A stretch of DNA of 64,000 bases from CBDCUI01 sp965223115 (lineage in GTDB: Bacteria > Pseudomonadota > Gammaproteobacteria > UBA4575), in the NCBI GenBank assembly GCA_965223115.1, contig OZ244982.1, forward strand, positions 186,001 to 250,000, given 5' to 3'. A model generated the notes under the pieces. The model was given only the letters and a program-made list of their open reading frames with translations, was not told where the DNA came from and made no database searches. The translations under genes were made by a program, and so were the position numbers. Every line of letters starts with the position of its first letter. Positions within the stretch are counted from its first letter, which is position 1. Shown in pieces: positions 45,701-52,619 of this stretch.

Positions 45701-45892
45701 GGTCTATTACCGATAATGTTTGGAAGTGGAACAGGGGCAGAGGTTATGCGTCGTATAGCTACACCAATGGTAGGAGGGTTGTTGAGTGCAACTTTATTAA
45801 CGCTCATCGTCATCCCAGCAGTGTTTTTAGTAATCCATCAATTTAAATTATCTAGTGTGCTGGGTGCAGAAACTGCTGTCATTAATAAGTAA
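42737..45892 (+). CDS. cusA: Cu(I)/Ag(I) RND efflux pump CusA
   Basis: 1051 residues. Heavy-metal RND branch: NIPIDAIPDLSDVQVII and SYAGQAPQVVEDQ at the N-terminus. The methionine triad of E. coli CusA (573, 623, 672) is conserved at Met566 (LLYMPTT), Met616 (LTMIETT) and Met665 (RIDMLSTG), a constant shift of seven. The proton-relay Asp405 lies in GVMVDAAVVMIEN. GGGGAG-like ribosome site. Third gene of the operon; no CusRS/CueR regulator is adjacent. Confidence 0.96.
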   Translation: MIGKIIDYSISNRIFVILFTIFLTGWGIYAVKNIPIDAIPDLSDVQVIIKTSYAGQAPQVVEDQITYPLSIAMLSVPKAVNVRGYSFFGDSYVYVIFEDGTDLYWARTRVLEYLSQVSSTLPTSARPQIGPDATGVGWIYEYALIDRTGGHDLAQLRSIQDWYLKYELQTVGGVSEVATVGGMVKQYQVVINPNSLRAHGIPLSKVRQAISRANQETGGSVIEMAEAEYMVRATGYINDIKDLHKIPLAVNERGTPILLEDVAEIRLGPQLRRGIAELDGEGEVVGGIVVMRFGENALQTIQNVKSKIKELTAGLPDGVEIIETYNRASLIERAVDTLNEKLIQEFIVVALVCAFFLFHLRSSLVIVLSLPVGILTAFIIMQRMGINANIMSLGGIAIAIGVMVDAAVVMIENMHKHLEAEGVKKRNRWEIISESTKEVGPPIFFSLIITTLSFLPVFTLEAQEGRLFSPLAYTKTFAMAAAAIFSITLVPVLMGYFVRGRIIPEHKNPINRMLIAVYRPLISFVLKAPKIVLVIALVVVVAGLWPMTRLGSEFMPDLNEGDLLYMPTTYPSISIGKAQELLQQTDKLIRTVPEVETVFGKMGRADTATDTAPLTMIETTIKLKPEKEWRKGVDINDLKSEFNKLIQFPGISNAWVMPIKNRIDMLSTGIKTPVGIKIAGADLSIIQEIGKEVEAVVKQVPGTASAYSERVSSGRYIIIDIDRNAASRYALDIMEIQEVVQTAIGGMRLSMTTEGLERYPINLRYPKDWRDSLARLRDLPVVTPTGAQVALQEVADIRIEDGPALIKTENARLNGWVYVDIENRDLGSYVQDAKKAVIENVNLPPGYTVSWSGQYEYLLRAKQRLSVVIPVTLVIIIFLLYMSFRRITEVVIIIATLPMALVGGIILMYLLDYDMSVAVGVGFIALAGLSVEIGVVMLVYLNHALKNIKQQIKSDNRVLTNQDIRNSVIDGALMRIRPIIMTVAATIAGLLPIMFGSGTGAEVMRRIATPMVGGLLSATLLTLIVIPAVFLVIHQFKLSSVLGAETAVINK

Positions 45893-46057
45893 CAAGGAAA
45901 TATATTTATTACTAACCTTATTGGTTTAAGGCTATTTGTAAATAAATAATATCTACTTAGCTATTACCTTCGAGTAATCTGCAATGATAGCCAACACGGA
46001 CAGTATTTCTTTTAAGTGTTATTTAGATGTACTTCTATATTGCTATTGATTTTGCTA

Positions 46058-46291
46058 CTAAAGGCCAATTAATTCTGCATGAATATTGTGAGCTTTAGCG
46101 AGTTCTACAAATTTTATGGAAGAGATAACATCAGGATCGTAAACAATAATCATTAAATGTGGTTTGTCATCATGGAAAGATGCTGCGTAGACACCATTTT
46201 CATGTAATAGAACATCTCGAAAATCTTCTAGGTTTCCATGTGATAATTCTTCATCAATATGTAAGGTTACATCTACTGTTGTTGGTTCCAT
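46058..46291 (-). CDS. Small HMA-like fold protein without metal-binding cysteines
   Basis: 77 residues. The alternation of strand (TVDVTLHID), helix (LEDFRDVLLHENG), two strands (VYAASFHDD; HLMIIVYDP), helix (SSIKFVELAKAHN) and strand (IHAELIGL) matches the ferredoxin-like HMA fold, but the CXXC loop is replaced by DEELSHGN. It may be a regulator or partner rather than a metallochaperone. Faces away from the cytochrome gene; an FNR-type site lies in the shared 197-bp spacer. Confidence 0.6.
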   Translation of the reverse strand: MEPTTVDVTLHIDEELSHGNLEDFRDVLLHENGVYAASFHDDKPHLMIIVYDPDVISSIKFVELAKAHNIHAELIGL

Positions 46292-46372
46292 GTTTTACTC
46301 TCCATCATCACACTGTTAGTATTCGAATTTACATTAATAGTATGAACACTAACTGAAGTTGAAAGATAAGTT

Positions 46373-46386
46373 TTGATCTACATCAA
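46373..46386 (+). promoter_or_regulatory. FNR-type operator, perfect consensus
   Basis: TTGATCTACATCAA equals TTGAT-N4-ATCAA. A -10-like TAGCAT (46410-46415) is one base from the position expected for a class II promoter with the site at -41.5. It points at the cytochrome c gene at 46489. Confidence 0.75.
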
Positions 46387-46488
46387 TAAAAATATGACCT
46401 TAAATAGCATAGCATTTCTAATGCATTTATAGATTTATAATTAACCATATATTCAAATTCAAAAAATTTTTGTGACAAGGAGGGAAAT

Positions 46489-46923
46489 TTGCGTAAATAT
46501 AGACTGAAGCTAAAAGTTGTAATTTTTATTGTAATACTGTCACTAACCTCATCGCTTATTTATGCTGAAATAAATTTTGCACAAAAAGGTAAGTACGAGT
46601 ACCTAAATAACTGCGCCGTTTGTCATGGTACTGATGGAAAAGGTAAAGGCCCAATGGCAGGGCAATTAATCAAGTCCCCAAAAAATCTTACTTTGCTTAG
46701 TAAAAATAATGGCGGCTCATTTCCTGAGACGGCAGTTTATCAACTTATTGATGGTCGAAGGATTAAGATTACTGATGAAGGTCGAGAGATGGAAAGTTTT
46801 CATGGCCCTAAAGACATGCCAATCTGGGGAGATCGGTTTCGTGCAATTGAAGTAGATGAAGGGGCAGTGGATGAGCGGATAAGTAATCTATTAAAGTATC
46901 TTGAAAGTATTCAAGCTAATTAA
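46489..46923 (+). CDS. Small c-type cytochrome, FNR-linked (paralogue of the gene at 60.7 kb)
   Basis: 144 residues from TTG 46489, fixed by AAGGAGGG five bases upstream. Signal peptide ending near LIYAE; haem site CAVCH at 42-46; likely axial Met in MPIWGDRFR. The paralogue at 60679 shares the Y/C..CHG-G-G-GP-A/M spacing and the MPIWGDR string. Periplasmic electron carrier; partner unknown. A perfect FNR-type site lies about 100 bp upstream, suggesting use at low oxygen. Confidence 0.88.
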   Translation: MRKYRLKLKVVIFIVILSLTSSLIYAEINFAQKGKYEYLNNCAVCHGTDGKGKGPMAGQLIKSPKNLTLLSKNNGGSFPETAVYQLIDGRRIKITDEGREMESFHGPKDMPIWGDRFRAIEVDEGAVDERISNLLKYLESIQAN

Positions 46924-47067
46924 ACTTAACGCATTTTTAGGTTTTATAGCATCATCCGATTTCCAATACATTCCAAAATCTGCTAATTTCTTCCAGCAAT
47001 TCACTGATTTTTGATTGTAGTATTGTTAGCTAACAATGTATAAGAATTAATTAAATTCTAATGCTAT

Positions 47068-47412
47068 TTATGTGTCAGGTTGAGGCATGGGAAGGCCTGC
47101 TAGTTTGCATAATTCATGTATTGGATCAGTAGGAAATAAATTGTAAATATGCTTTTCATACTCTTTTAAATCATGAAAGTGTTTGTCTTTTTTCTTTCCA
47201 AGGGTAAGAACTAATTGGTGCATTGTAGGATTAGTCATGTTCTCTGCATAATATTCACGAAAAAATAAGATTAACTCCCAATGGTCTATATAAAGTTCAA
47301 TGTCTTCATGTTTTGCAAGTTTTTTCGCAAAATCCTCGCTCCAATCGTCAAGGTCCTTTAAATATCCTTGTTCATCGGTTTGGATAAGGCTTCCTTGTGC
47401 TTCAAATTCCAT
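47068..47412 (-). CDS. DsrC/TusE-family protein lacking the C-terminal cysteine
   Basis: 114 residues from ATG 47412 (AAGGAC upstream); a longer frame upstream would start inside the predicted promoter. Family strings: LKDLDDWSEDFAKKLAKHEDI, LILFFREYYAEN and LCKLAGLPMPQP. In DsrC and TusE the chain ends with a penultimate Cys (CysA) that carries sulfur; here it ends MPQPDT with no Cys, while the internal Cys (CysB position) in ELCKLAGLP is present. So ordinary sulfur relay is unlikely and a regulatory role is possible. Divergent from hsp20; an FNR-type site with a TATACT -10 precedes it. Confidence 0.85.
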   Translation of the reverse strand: MEFEAQGSLIQTDEQGYLKDLDDWSEDFAKKLAKHEDIELYIDHWELILFFREYYAENMTNPTMHQLVLTLGKKKDKHFHDLKEYEKHIYNLFPTDPIHELCKLAGLPMPQPDT

Positions 47413-47490
47413 AGACTGGTCCTTATGTACAAAGTATAGAAATCTAGTAGGTCTAACGCTTAAGTATATTAAATAGTTATTCATCGAATA

Positions 47491-47504
47491 TTGATTTAAC
47501 TCAA
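47491..47504 (-). promoter_or_regulatory. FNR-type operator (one mismatch) for the DsrC-like gene
   Basis: TTGATTTAACTCAA on the plus strand, i.e. TTGAG-N4-ATCAA on the minus. On the minus strand a TATACT hexamer (47468-47463) sits exactly where a class II promoter (-41.5) needs it, giving a start near 47456, 44 bp before the chosen ATG. Confidence 0.62.
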
Positions 47505-47608
47505 TGCTGGTCTAATAAGGGGCCTGTAAAAAATATGCATATATTTATACTTACAGAAAATTACAATATTCTAAGTTGTTAAAAACAAATTTAATAAACC
47601 TCTTTTAT

Positions 47609-47622
47609 TTGACGAATGTCAA
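47609..47622 (+). promoter_or_regulatory. FNR/CRP-type palindrome upstream of hsp20
   Basis: TTGACGAATGTCAA, a perfect TTGAC-N4-GTCAA palindrome of the FNR/FixK type, 65 bp before the hsp20 ATG. A TATATT -10 candidate (47651-47656) is about six bases further than the class II spacing, so the promoter geometry is uncertain. Confidence 0.5.
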
Positions 47623-47686
47623 ATCCGTATTTTGCAAAATCTTCAAAACTTATATTTTAGCTAAATACTAAAAAGGAGGTTTCTCA

Positions 47687-48265
47687 ATGGCTAGACGAGC
47701 AACAAAAGTACCGGTCAAAAAGAAAAAAACTGCTAAGCGAAAAGGAAAATCAAAAAAGTCTGCAGCTAAAGCAGGTGAAATAATTACACCTCTGGCTAGT
47801 TTACGCGAAGAAATAGATAATATATTTGAGCGTTTCTCAGAGGATTGGCCGAGTTTTCCAAAGCTTTTTGGAAAAGGTTGGACTTATCCTGTAGCAGATT
47901 TGGAGAGGCGCGTTAAACTTCCTAGGTTTGAAATAACTCCGCGTGTAGATGTTAGTGAAAATGATGATACTTATACTATTACAGTTGAATTACCAGGTAT
48001 GACTGAAAAAGATATTGATGTCACTCTTAGTGATGATTCATTGGCAATTAAAGGTGAGAAAAAGGAAGAGCGTGAAGAGAAAAAGAAAAACTATCATGTA
48101 TGCGAACGTAGTTATGGAACATTTCAACGCACTTTCCGAGTCCCTAGTGGTGTAGACCACGGTAAAGTTGATGCTACTTATTCTAAAGGTGTATTAAACA
48201 TTATATTACCAAAGACTGAAGTGGCGAAACAAAATAAGCGTTCGATTGCAGTTAAGGAAGCTTGA
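47687..48265 (+). CDS. Hsp20 small heat-shock protein with lysine-rich N-terminal extension
   Basis: 192 residues. The first 30 are very basic (KKKKTAKRKGKSKKSAAK), unlike typical Hsp20 proteins, and could bind nucleic acid or ribosomes. The alpha-crystallin domain runs from about 85 to 180: RVDVSENDDTYTITVELPGM, then ERSYGTFQRTFRVPSGV and A-TYSKGVLNIILPK. It holds unfolding proteins in oligomers. The start is fixed by AAAAGGAGG upstream. An FNR-type palindrome precedes it. Confidence 0.92.
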   Translation: MARRATKVPVKKKKTAKRKGKSKKSAAKAGEIITPLASLREEIDNIFERFSEDWPSFPKLFGKGWTYPVADLERRVKLPRFEITPRVDVSENDDTYTITVELPGMTEKDIDVTLSDDSLAIKGEKKEEREEKKKNYHVCERSYGTFQRTFRVPSGVDHGKVDATYSKGVLNIILPKTEVAKQNKRSIAVKEA

Positions 48266-48350
48266 TTGAAATATTAATACCTTAGACGTAATTTTGGTAC
48301 AGGAGTTCATAGCTTGAAGGCGTATTGATTTACGTTAGGCATTACCCATT

Positions 48351-48602
48351 ATGGTTAAATTTGTTATGCCTTACCCTAAATTAAGTGATTTGCCAAAATC
48401 TGTAAGAGATCATCTTCCTAAACATGCGCAGGAAATATATAAAGAGGCATTTAATCATGCATGGTACGAATATTCTGATGCTAGTAAAAGAAGAGATCAT
48501 AATACTTCAAGAGATACTACTTCTCATAAGGTAGCATGGGCGGCAGTTAAATCTAAATACGAGAAACATTCGGGACGTTGGGTGAGAAAAGCTAAAAAAT
48601 AG
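48351..48602 (+). CDS. ChaB family protein
   Basis: 83 residues (or 78 from the ATG at 48366). PYPKLSDLPKSVRDHLPKHAQEIY is the ChaB signature, and the C-terminus VAWAAVKSKYEKHSGRWVRK completes the domain. E. coli ChaB was linked to cation transport (ChaA), but its fold suggests a regulatory or nucleic-acid role; the real function is unsettled. Follows hsp20 and precedes a host-attachment-type gene on the same strand. Confidence 0.9.
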   Translation: MVKFVMPYPKLSDLPKSVRDHLPKHAQEIYKEAFNHAWYEYSDASKRRDHNTSRDTTSHKVAWAAVKSKYEKHSGRWVRKAKK

Positions 48603-48648
48603 CGTAGCTATATTTCTGATTAGTAGAGAAAATAGAAATTAATTATAC

Positions 48649-49101
48649 ATGTCTAATATACTAGTAATTGCAGCTGATAATACTTGTGCTCGAATATTTC
48701 GCGCATCCTCATCAACAGGGCCTCTAGAGGAAATAACCGTACTTTGTCATCCTGAGAATAGGCTTAATAGTAAGGATATGACTAGTGACAAACAAGGCTA
48801 TTCATTTTCTAGTCATGGTTATGGTCGCAGAGCAATGTCTGATGAAGGGGATCGGAAAAAGCAAGAGGTTAATCGTTTTGTTAATGAAATTAATGAATAT
48901 CTAAATACTCTAGAGAAAAATAACGATTTTAATAGGCTTATTGTAATAGCAGCTCCTAAGCTGATGGGTATACTAAAAAAACAATTAAGTGATAATGTAC
49001 AAAAGCATATTACTTATGAACTTAATAAAAATATTGCTAAATTGACAGCGGTAGAAATTCGAAAATTTTTACCTAAATATTTAGTTAATCCAAATCTATG
49101 A
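48649..49101 (+). CDS. Host attachment protein family (bacterial eRF1/baeRF-like)
   Basis: 150 residues. The N-terminal strand NILVIAADNTCARIF, the middle DEGDRKKQEVNRFVNEINEYL and the VIAAPKLMGILKKQLSD segment match the protein family named for attachment to host cells. The fold relates to archaeal/eukaryotic release factor domains, so a ribosome-linked role has been proposed. Cytoplasmic. Its place in a stress cluster next to Hsp20 and ChaB fits a translational stress role better than attachment. Confidence 0.8.
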   Translation: MSNILVIAADNTCARIFRASSSTGPLEEITVLCHPENRLNSKDMTSDKQGYSFSSHGYGRRAMSDEGDRKKQEVNRFVNEINEYLNTLEKNNDFNRLIVIAAPKLMGILKKQLSDNVQKHITYELNKNIAKLTAVEIRKFLPKYLVNPNL

Positions 49102-49173
49102 TTATGATATAGAGTCTTACTAATAGCTAAAAATTCGTTATAATCAAAGAATAATTAAAATTATGTAATTACA

Positions 49174-49437
49174 ATGAGTCAAGAAGAATTACATCAGCTT
49201 TTGCATAAATTAAAGAGTGAAGTCAAAGATTTAGATATTAAGACTGATGATCAGCAAGAACTTAATCAACTAATTAAGGGAATTGAAGATCAGGTGAATG
49301 ATGTTGAGCTCGAAAATTCTCATCAGTCACTATTAGACAATTTACGAATTCATATTGAAAGATTTGAAGTAGAGCACCCAAGAATGACTGGCATTCTAAA
49401 TGAAATTATGCTCAAGCTTTCTAATATTGGAATTTAA
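49174..49437 (+). CDS. DUF4404 family protein
   Basis: 87 residues, nearly all helical and acidic. Features seen: ELHQLLHKLKSEVKDLD at the N-terminus and HIERFEVEHPRMTGILNEIM at the C-terminus, both typical of DUF4404. Function unknown. Last plus-strand gene of the hsp20-chaB group, convergent with the ribonucleotide reductase gene. Confidence 0.78.
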   Translation: MSQEELHQLLHKLKSEVKDLDIKTDDQQELNQLIKGIEDQVNDVELENSHQSLLDNLRIHIERFEVEHPRMTGILNEIMLKLSNIGI

Positions 49438-49508
49438 TAATATTTATTGCAAGAATATGCTCTTATAGACTTTGACGTTGATTTGTGTAAGTTCTAAGAG
49501 TAAAAAAT

Positions 49509-51275
49509 TCAGCTTAAAACTGAACCGGTAATAGGGTTGGGGCGATAGGTTGTGCAGCCTTTGAGTTTGTTTTCGAATGCAACTAAATATAGGGATTTAA
49601 ACTCTTCATAGGGGTAATCTTCAGGGATATTAATAGTTTTTGATATGGCATTGTCTATATAGGGTTGTAGTGCGGCTTGCATCTTTAAATGTTCGACGGG
49701 TGCTATAGATTTTGCATCTATGAAATAGTTAGGTAGTTTTTCTTTTTTGCCCTGCCTGGATTTCCATGATGCATAAGCGTAATCTTTTAGAGAATATTTT
49801 TTATAATTTCCATCTGATCCGAGTATCTGTCTTGAGTAGGAAAAGTCAAATACAGGTTCAATACCACTAGAAATATTATTTGCAAGGATACTGATAGTGC
49901 CAGTGGGTGCTATCGTTGTTAAATGACTATTACGTATACCGTGTTTTTTTATTTTATTTATTATTTCATCTGGCAGACAATTTATAAATCTACCTTTAAG
50001 ATAATCTTTATTTTTAAAATTAGGAAATACTCCTTTTTCTTTTGCCAGCTCTATAGATGTCTCATATGCAGCATAGCAAATCGTTTTCATTATTTTTGCT
50101 GCGGTGTTACGTGCAGCTTGTTCGCCATAATGAAGACCAAGCATGATCAAGGTATCGGCAAGTCCTGTTAGGCCTAGCCCGATACGTCTACAATTTAATG
50201 CTTGTTGTTTTTGTTGGCTTAAAGGAAAGTTTGAAGAAGCTATGACATTATCTAGCAGCCTAGTTGCAATCACTGTTGTCTCTTGAATGCCTGAATAATC
50301 TAAGCATGCATTTTTCGTGAATGGTTGCTGTACAAACTGCGTTAAATTAATTGCGCCTAAATCACAGGCTCCATAAGCAGGTAATGGGATTTCTCCACAT
50401 GGGTTAGTGGCAGTGATGTATTCTTTATACCAGAGATTATTTTGCTCATTGATTCTATCGATAAATAATATGCCTGGCTCTGCATATGCGTAGGTAGCTT
50501 GCATTATTTTTTCCCATAAAGCTTTAGCTTTAACAATTTTTACTATGTTGCATGAAATAGGTTCTTTATGACCTGACCATTGGCGTAAAATTGTTTTTTC
50601 TTGGTTTTCAGTCTTTGCTGTTGGAAAAATTAAAGGCCAGTCATTATTGTGTTTTACAGCATCGATAAATTCATCTGTTACCAGCACTGAAAGATTGAAA
50701 TGTCTGAGTTCTTTACGGTCTTTTTTGGCATCGATGAATTCTTCAATATCAGGGTGATCACATCGCAAAGTTGCCATCATGGCGCCACGGCGTGCCCCAG
50801 TAGAAAGTAGTGTTGCACACATGCTATCCCAGATACGCATAAATGAAATGGGCCCAGAAGCAATCGTCCCAGTTGTTTTTGCTATGGACCCATGTGGACG
50901 CAGTGTTGAAAAATCATAACCAATACCACCTCCTTGTTGCATAGTAAGCGCGCCTTCTTTTAGGTTTTCAAAAATGCTTTCCATAGAGTCGTGGATTGTT
51001 CCCATCACAAAGCAATTAAATAAAGTGACTCTATGCTGTGTTCCGGCTCCCGCTAGAATGCGCCCACCAGGAATAAATTTAAATCCTTGTAAAATTTTAA
51101 AAAACTGTTGCTCCCAATAGCTTTTGTCTTTAGTTTCGACGTTAGCTAATGACTTCGCAATACGGCTCCAAGTATCTTCAATGGTTTGATCATAAATAGC
51201 CTTGCCTTTACGATACCGGTATTTGGTATCCCATATATATTTTGATATGTCCGCGATGAAGTGATTAGAACCCAT
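49509..51275 (-). CDS. nrdJ: Adenosylcobalamin-dependent ribonucleotide reductase (class II)
   Basis: 588 residues. Ten-stranded reductase barrel with FNCFVMGT (first redox Cys), NPCGEIPLPAYGACDLG (catalytic loop) and TIAPTGTISILANNISSGIEP. The substrate-site motif STGARRGAMMATL is class II. No N-terminal ATP-cone is visible, and the chain ends at GCTTYRPNPITGS without the Cys-rich tail seen in longer NrdJ proteins. It makes dNTPs without oxygen, using B12. Alone on the minus strand inside the stress region; no FNR-type site was found directly upstream. Confidence 0.92.
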   Translation of the reverse strand: MGSNHFIADISKYIWDTKYRYRKGKAIYDQTIEDTWSRIAKSLANVETKDKSYWEQQFFKILQGFKFIPGGRILAGAGTQHRVTLFNCFVMGTIHDSMESIFENLKEGALTMQQGGGIGYDFSTLRPHGSIAKTTGTIASGPISFMRIWDSMCATLLSTGARRGAMMATLRCDHPDIEEFIDAKKDRKELRHFNLSVLVTDEFIDAVKHNNDWPLIFPTAKTENQEKTILRQWSGHKEPISCNIVKIVKAKALWEKIMQATYAYAEPGILFIDRINEQNNLWYKEYITATNPCGEIPLPAYGACDLGAINLTQFVQQPFTKNACLDYSGIQETTVIATRLLDNVIASSNFPLSQQKQQALNCRRIGLGLTGLADTLIMLGLHYGEQAARNTAAKIMKTICYAAYETSIELAKEKGVFPNFKNKDYLKGRFINCLPDEIINKIKKHGIRNSHLTTIAPTGTISILANNISSGIEPVFDFSYSRQILGSDGNYKKYSLKDYAYASWKSRQGKKEKLPNYFIDAKSIAPVEHLKMQAALQPYIDNAISKTINIPEDYPYEEFKSLYLVAFENKLKGCTTYRPNPITGSVLS

Positions 51276-51383
51276 CTTTATAATGTTAAATGAGCGTACT
51301 CATAGTATTTGTTTAGTTTTAAATTTAATAGGAAAGGCATGTCTTATGAGGTTAATAGAGAGAAGGGGTTGATAATATATAAA

Positions 51384-52595
51384 TCATTGGTCTCGATCTT
51401 TAATGCGTATACCTTCGGTAATTTGGTTGCTAGGATGTGAAATTATTAGTGCGTTAATTGGAAGGCCTTCAAGAATTTCAGCTTCAAGTCCATTGCGGTT
51501 TCCAATTTTCACATGTTGAAGTTTTGCTCTGTTTTCATGTTGAATATATACTGCCCACTTATCTCCATCTCGAAATAATGAGGTTAAGGGCACTTTAGCT
51601 ACTTTTTCACTTTCCCAAAGTACTACACGTGCTTCAATTTGGTATCCATGTGCTAAGCGTTGCCACTTTTCAGGTGGATCAGTTAAATCAATAATTACAT
51701 TTACGCGTTGTTCGTCAATTCCTAATGCAGAAGTTTTTGTAAAACCATATGGTTCAATTTTGCGAACAATGCCTTGCAGTGTGGGTTCTCCTCCCCATTC
51801 CTCGATAATTACACGTTGTCCGGGTTGAATACGAACGGCATCTGAAGATAAAAAATCTACTACGATCTCTAGGTCGCTAGGGTCACCAATTTCGACTAAT
51901 TTCATTCCCATGGATACCACTCCTTCACTTTCATGAAAAACTTGTAATATTTTTCCTGTAATTGGGGAGAGTATCGTTACGCATTGACAATTTTCATCAT
52001 TATTTTGCACATCGGCGGGTGATACCAAATGCGCACGTGCTTGTGCCAATTCGTATTGACGTGCACGTAATGCAGCTTTGGCAGTGTTTACTTTGGCATG
52101 TTTGGTTTTAAAATCTCGTTTGGCATTTTCCAACTCTCGTTCTGGTATAACTTGCTGTTGAATTAATTTATTTGCTCTTTTAAGTTCTGAAGCAGCAAAG
52201 TCAAATTCAGATTCTGCTTCTGCAAGTTGGGCTTTTGCTAAGGTTAAAGAAGCTTCGGCAGTTTTAACTGCTGCGCGTGCTTCTTCTTCACTGCGTATAT
52301 CTAAGAATTCAGGGTCAATGGGCTTGATTTGTGCTATTAATGTTTTTGCGGCAGTTACCTCATCACCAACTTCGGCATCAATGCGTAACATATGTCCTGT
52401 TACAGGGGCGGATAGTATGTAGACATCTTTAATTCGTGTTTCACCTTCTTCTTCAACAGTAACCATCATGGGACCATGTTGTAGATCTACGAGATCAACT
52501 GCAATAGGTTGTGGTCGCAGAGAAATAGTTAGACCTAGTAGAACTAAAACTAGAATAATTAACCAAAAAATACTTCGTCGTAATTTAGCACTCAT
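51384..52595 (-). CDS. HlyD/MacA-like periplasmic adaptor of an ABC export system
   Basis: 403 residues. One N-terminal membrane anchor (FWLIILVLVLLGLTISL), then the lipoyl halves, a long helical hairpin (about 100-190) and a beta-barrel. EEEGETRIKDVYILSAPVTGHMLRI near residue 48 is typical of adaptors that pair with FtsX-type permeases. Follows the permease gene by 24 bp on the same strand; with the ATPase it forms a three-gene exporter. Cargo unknown. Confidence 0.88.
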   Translation of the reverse strand: MSAKLRRSIFWLIILVLVLLGLTISLRPQPIAVDLVDLQHGPMMVTVEEEGETRIKDVYILSAPVTGHMLRIDAEVGDEVTAAKTLIAQIKPIDPEFLDIRSEEEARAAVKTAEASLTLAKAQLAEAESEFDFAASELKRANKLIQQQVIPERELENAKRDFKTKHAKVNTAKAALRARQYELAQARAHLVSPADVQNNDENCQCVTILSPITGKILQVFHESEGVVSMGMKLVEIGDPSDLEIVVDFLSSDAVRIQPGQRVIIEEWGGEPTLQGIVRKIEPYGFTKTSALGIDEQRVNVIIDLTDPPEKWQRLAHGYQIEARVVLWESEKVAKVPLTSLFRDGDKWAVYIQHENRAKLQHVKIGNRNGLEAEILEGLPINALIISHPSNQITEGIRIKDRDQ

Positions 52596-52619
52596 ACTAA
52601 TACCTATTATCAGTTGTCT

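Noticed and set aside
48325..48338. TTGATTTACGTTAG as an FNR-type site before chaB
   Set aside because: Right half has two mismatches and the site lies about 20 bp from the start codon, too close for activation.
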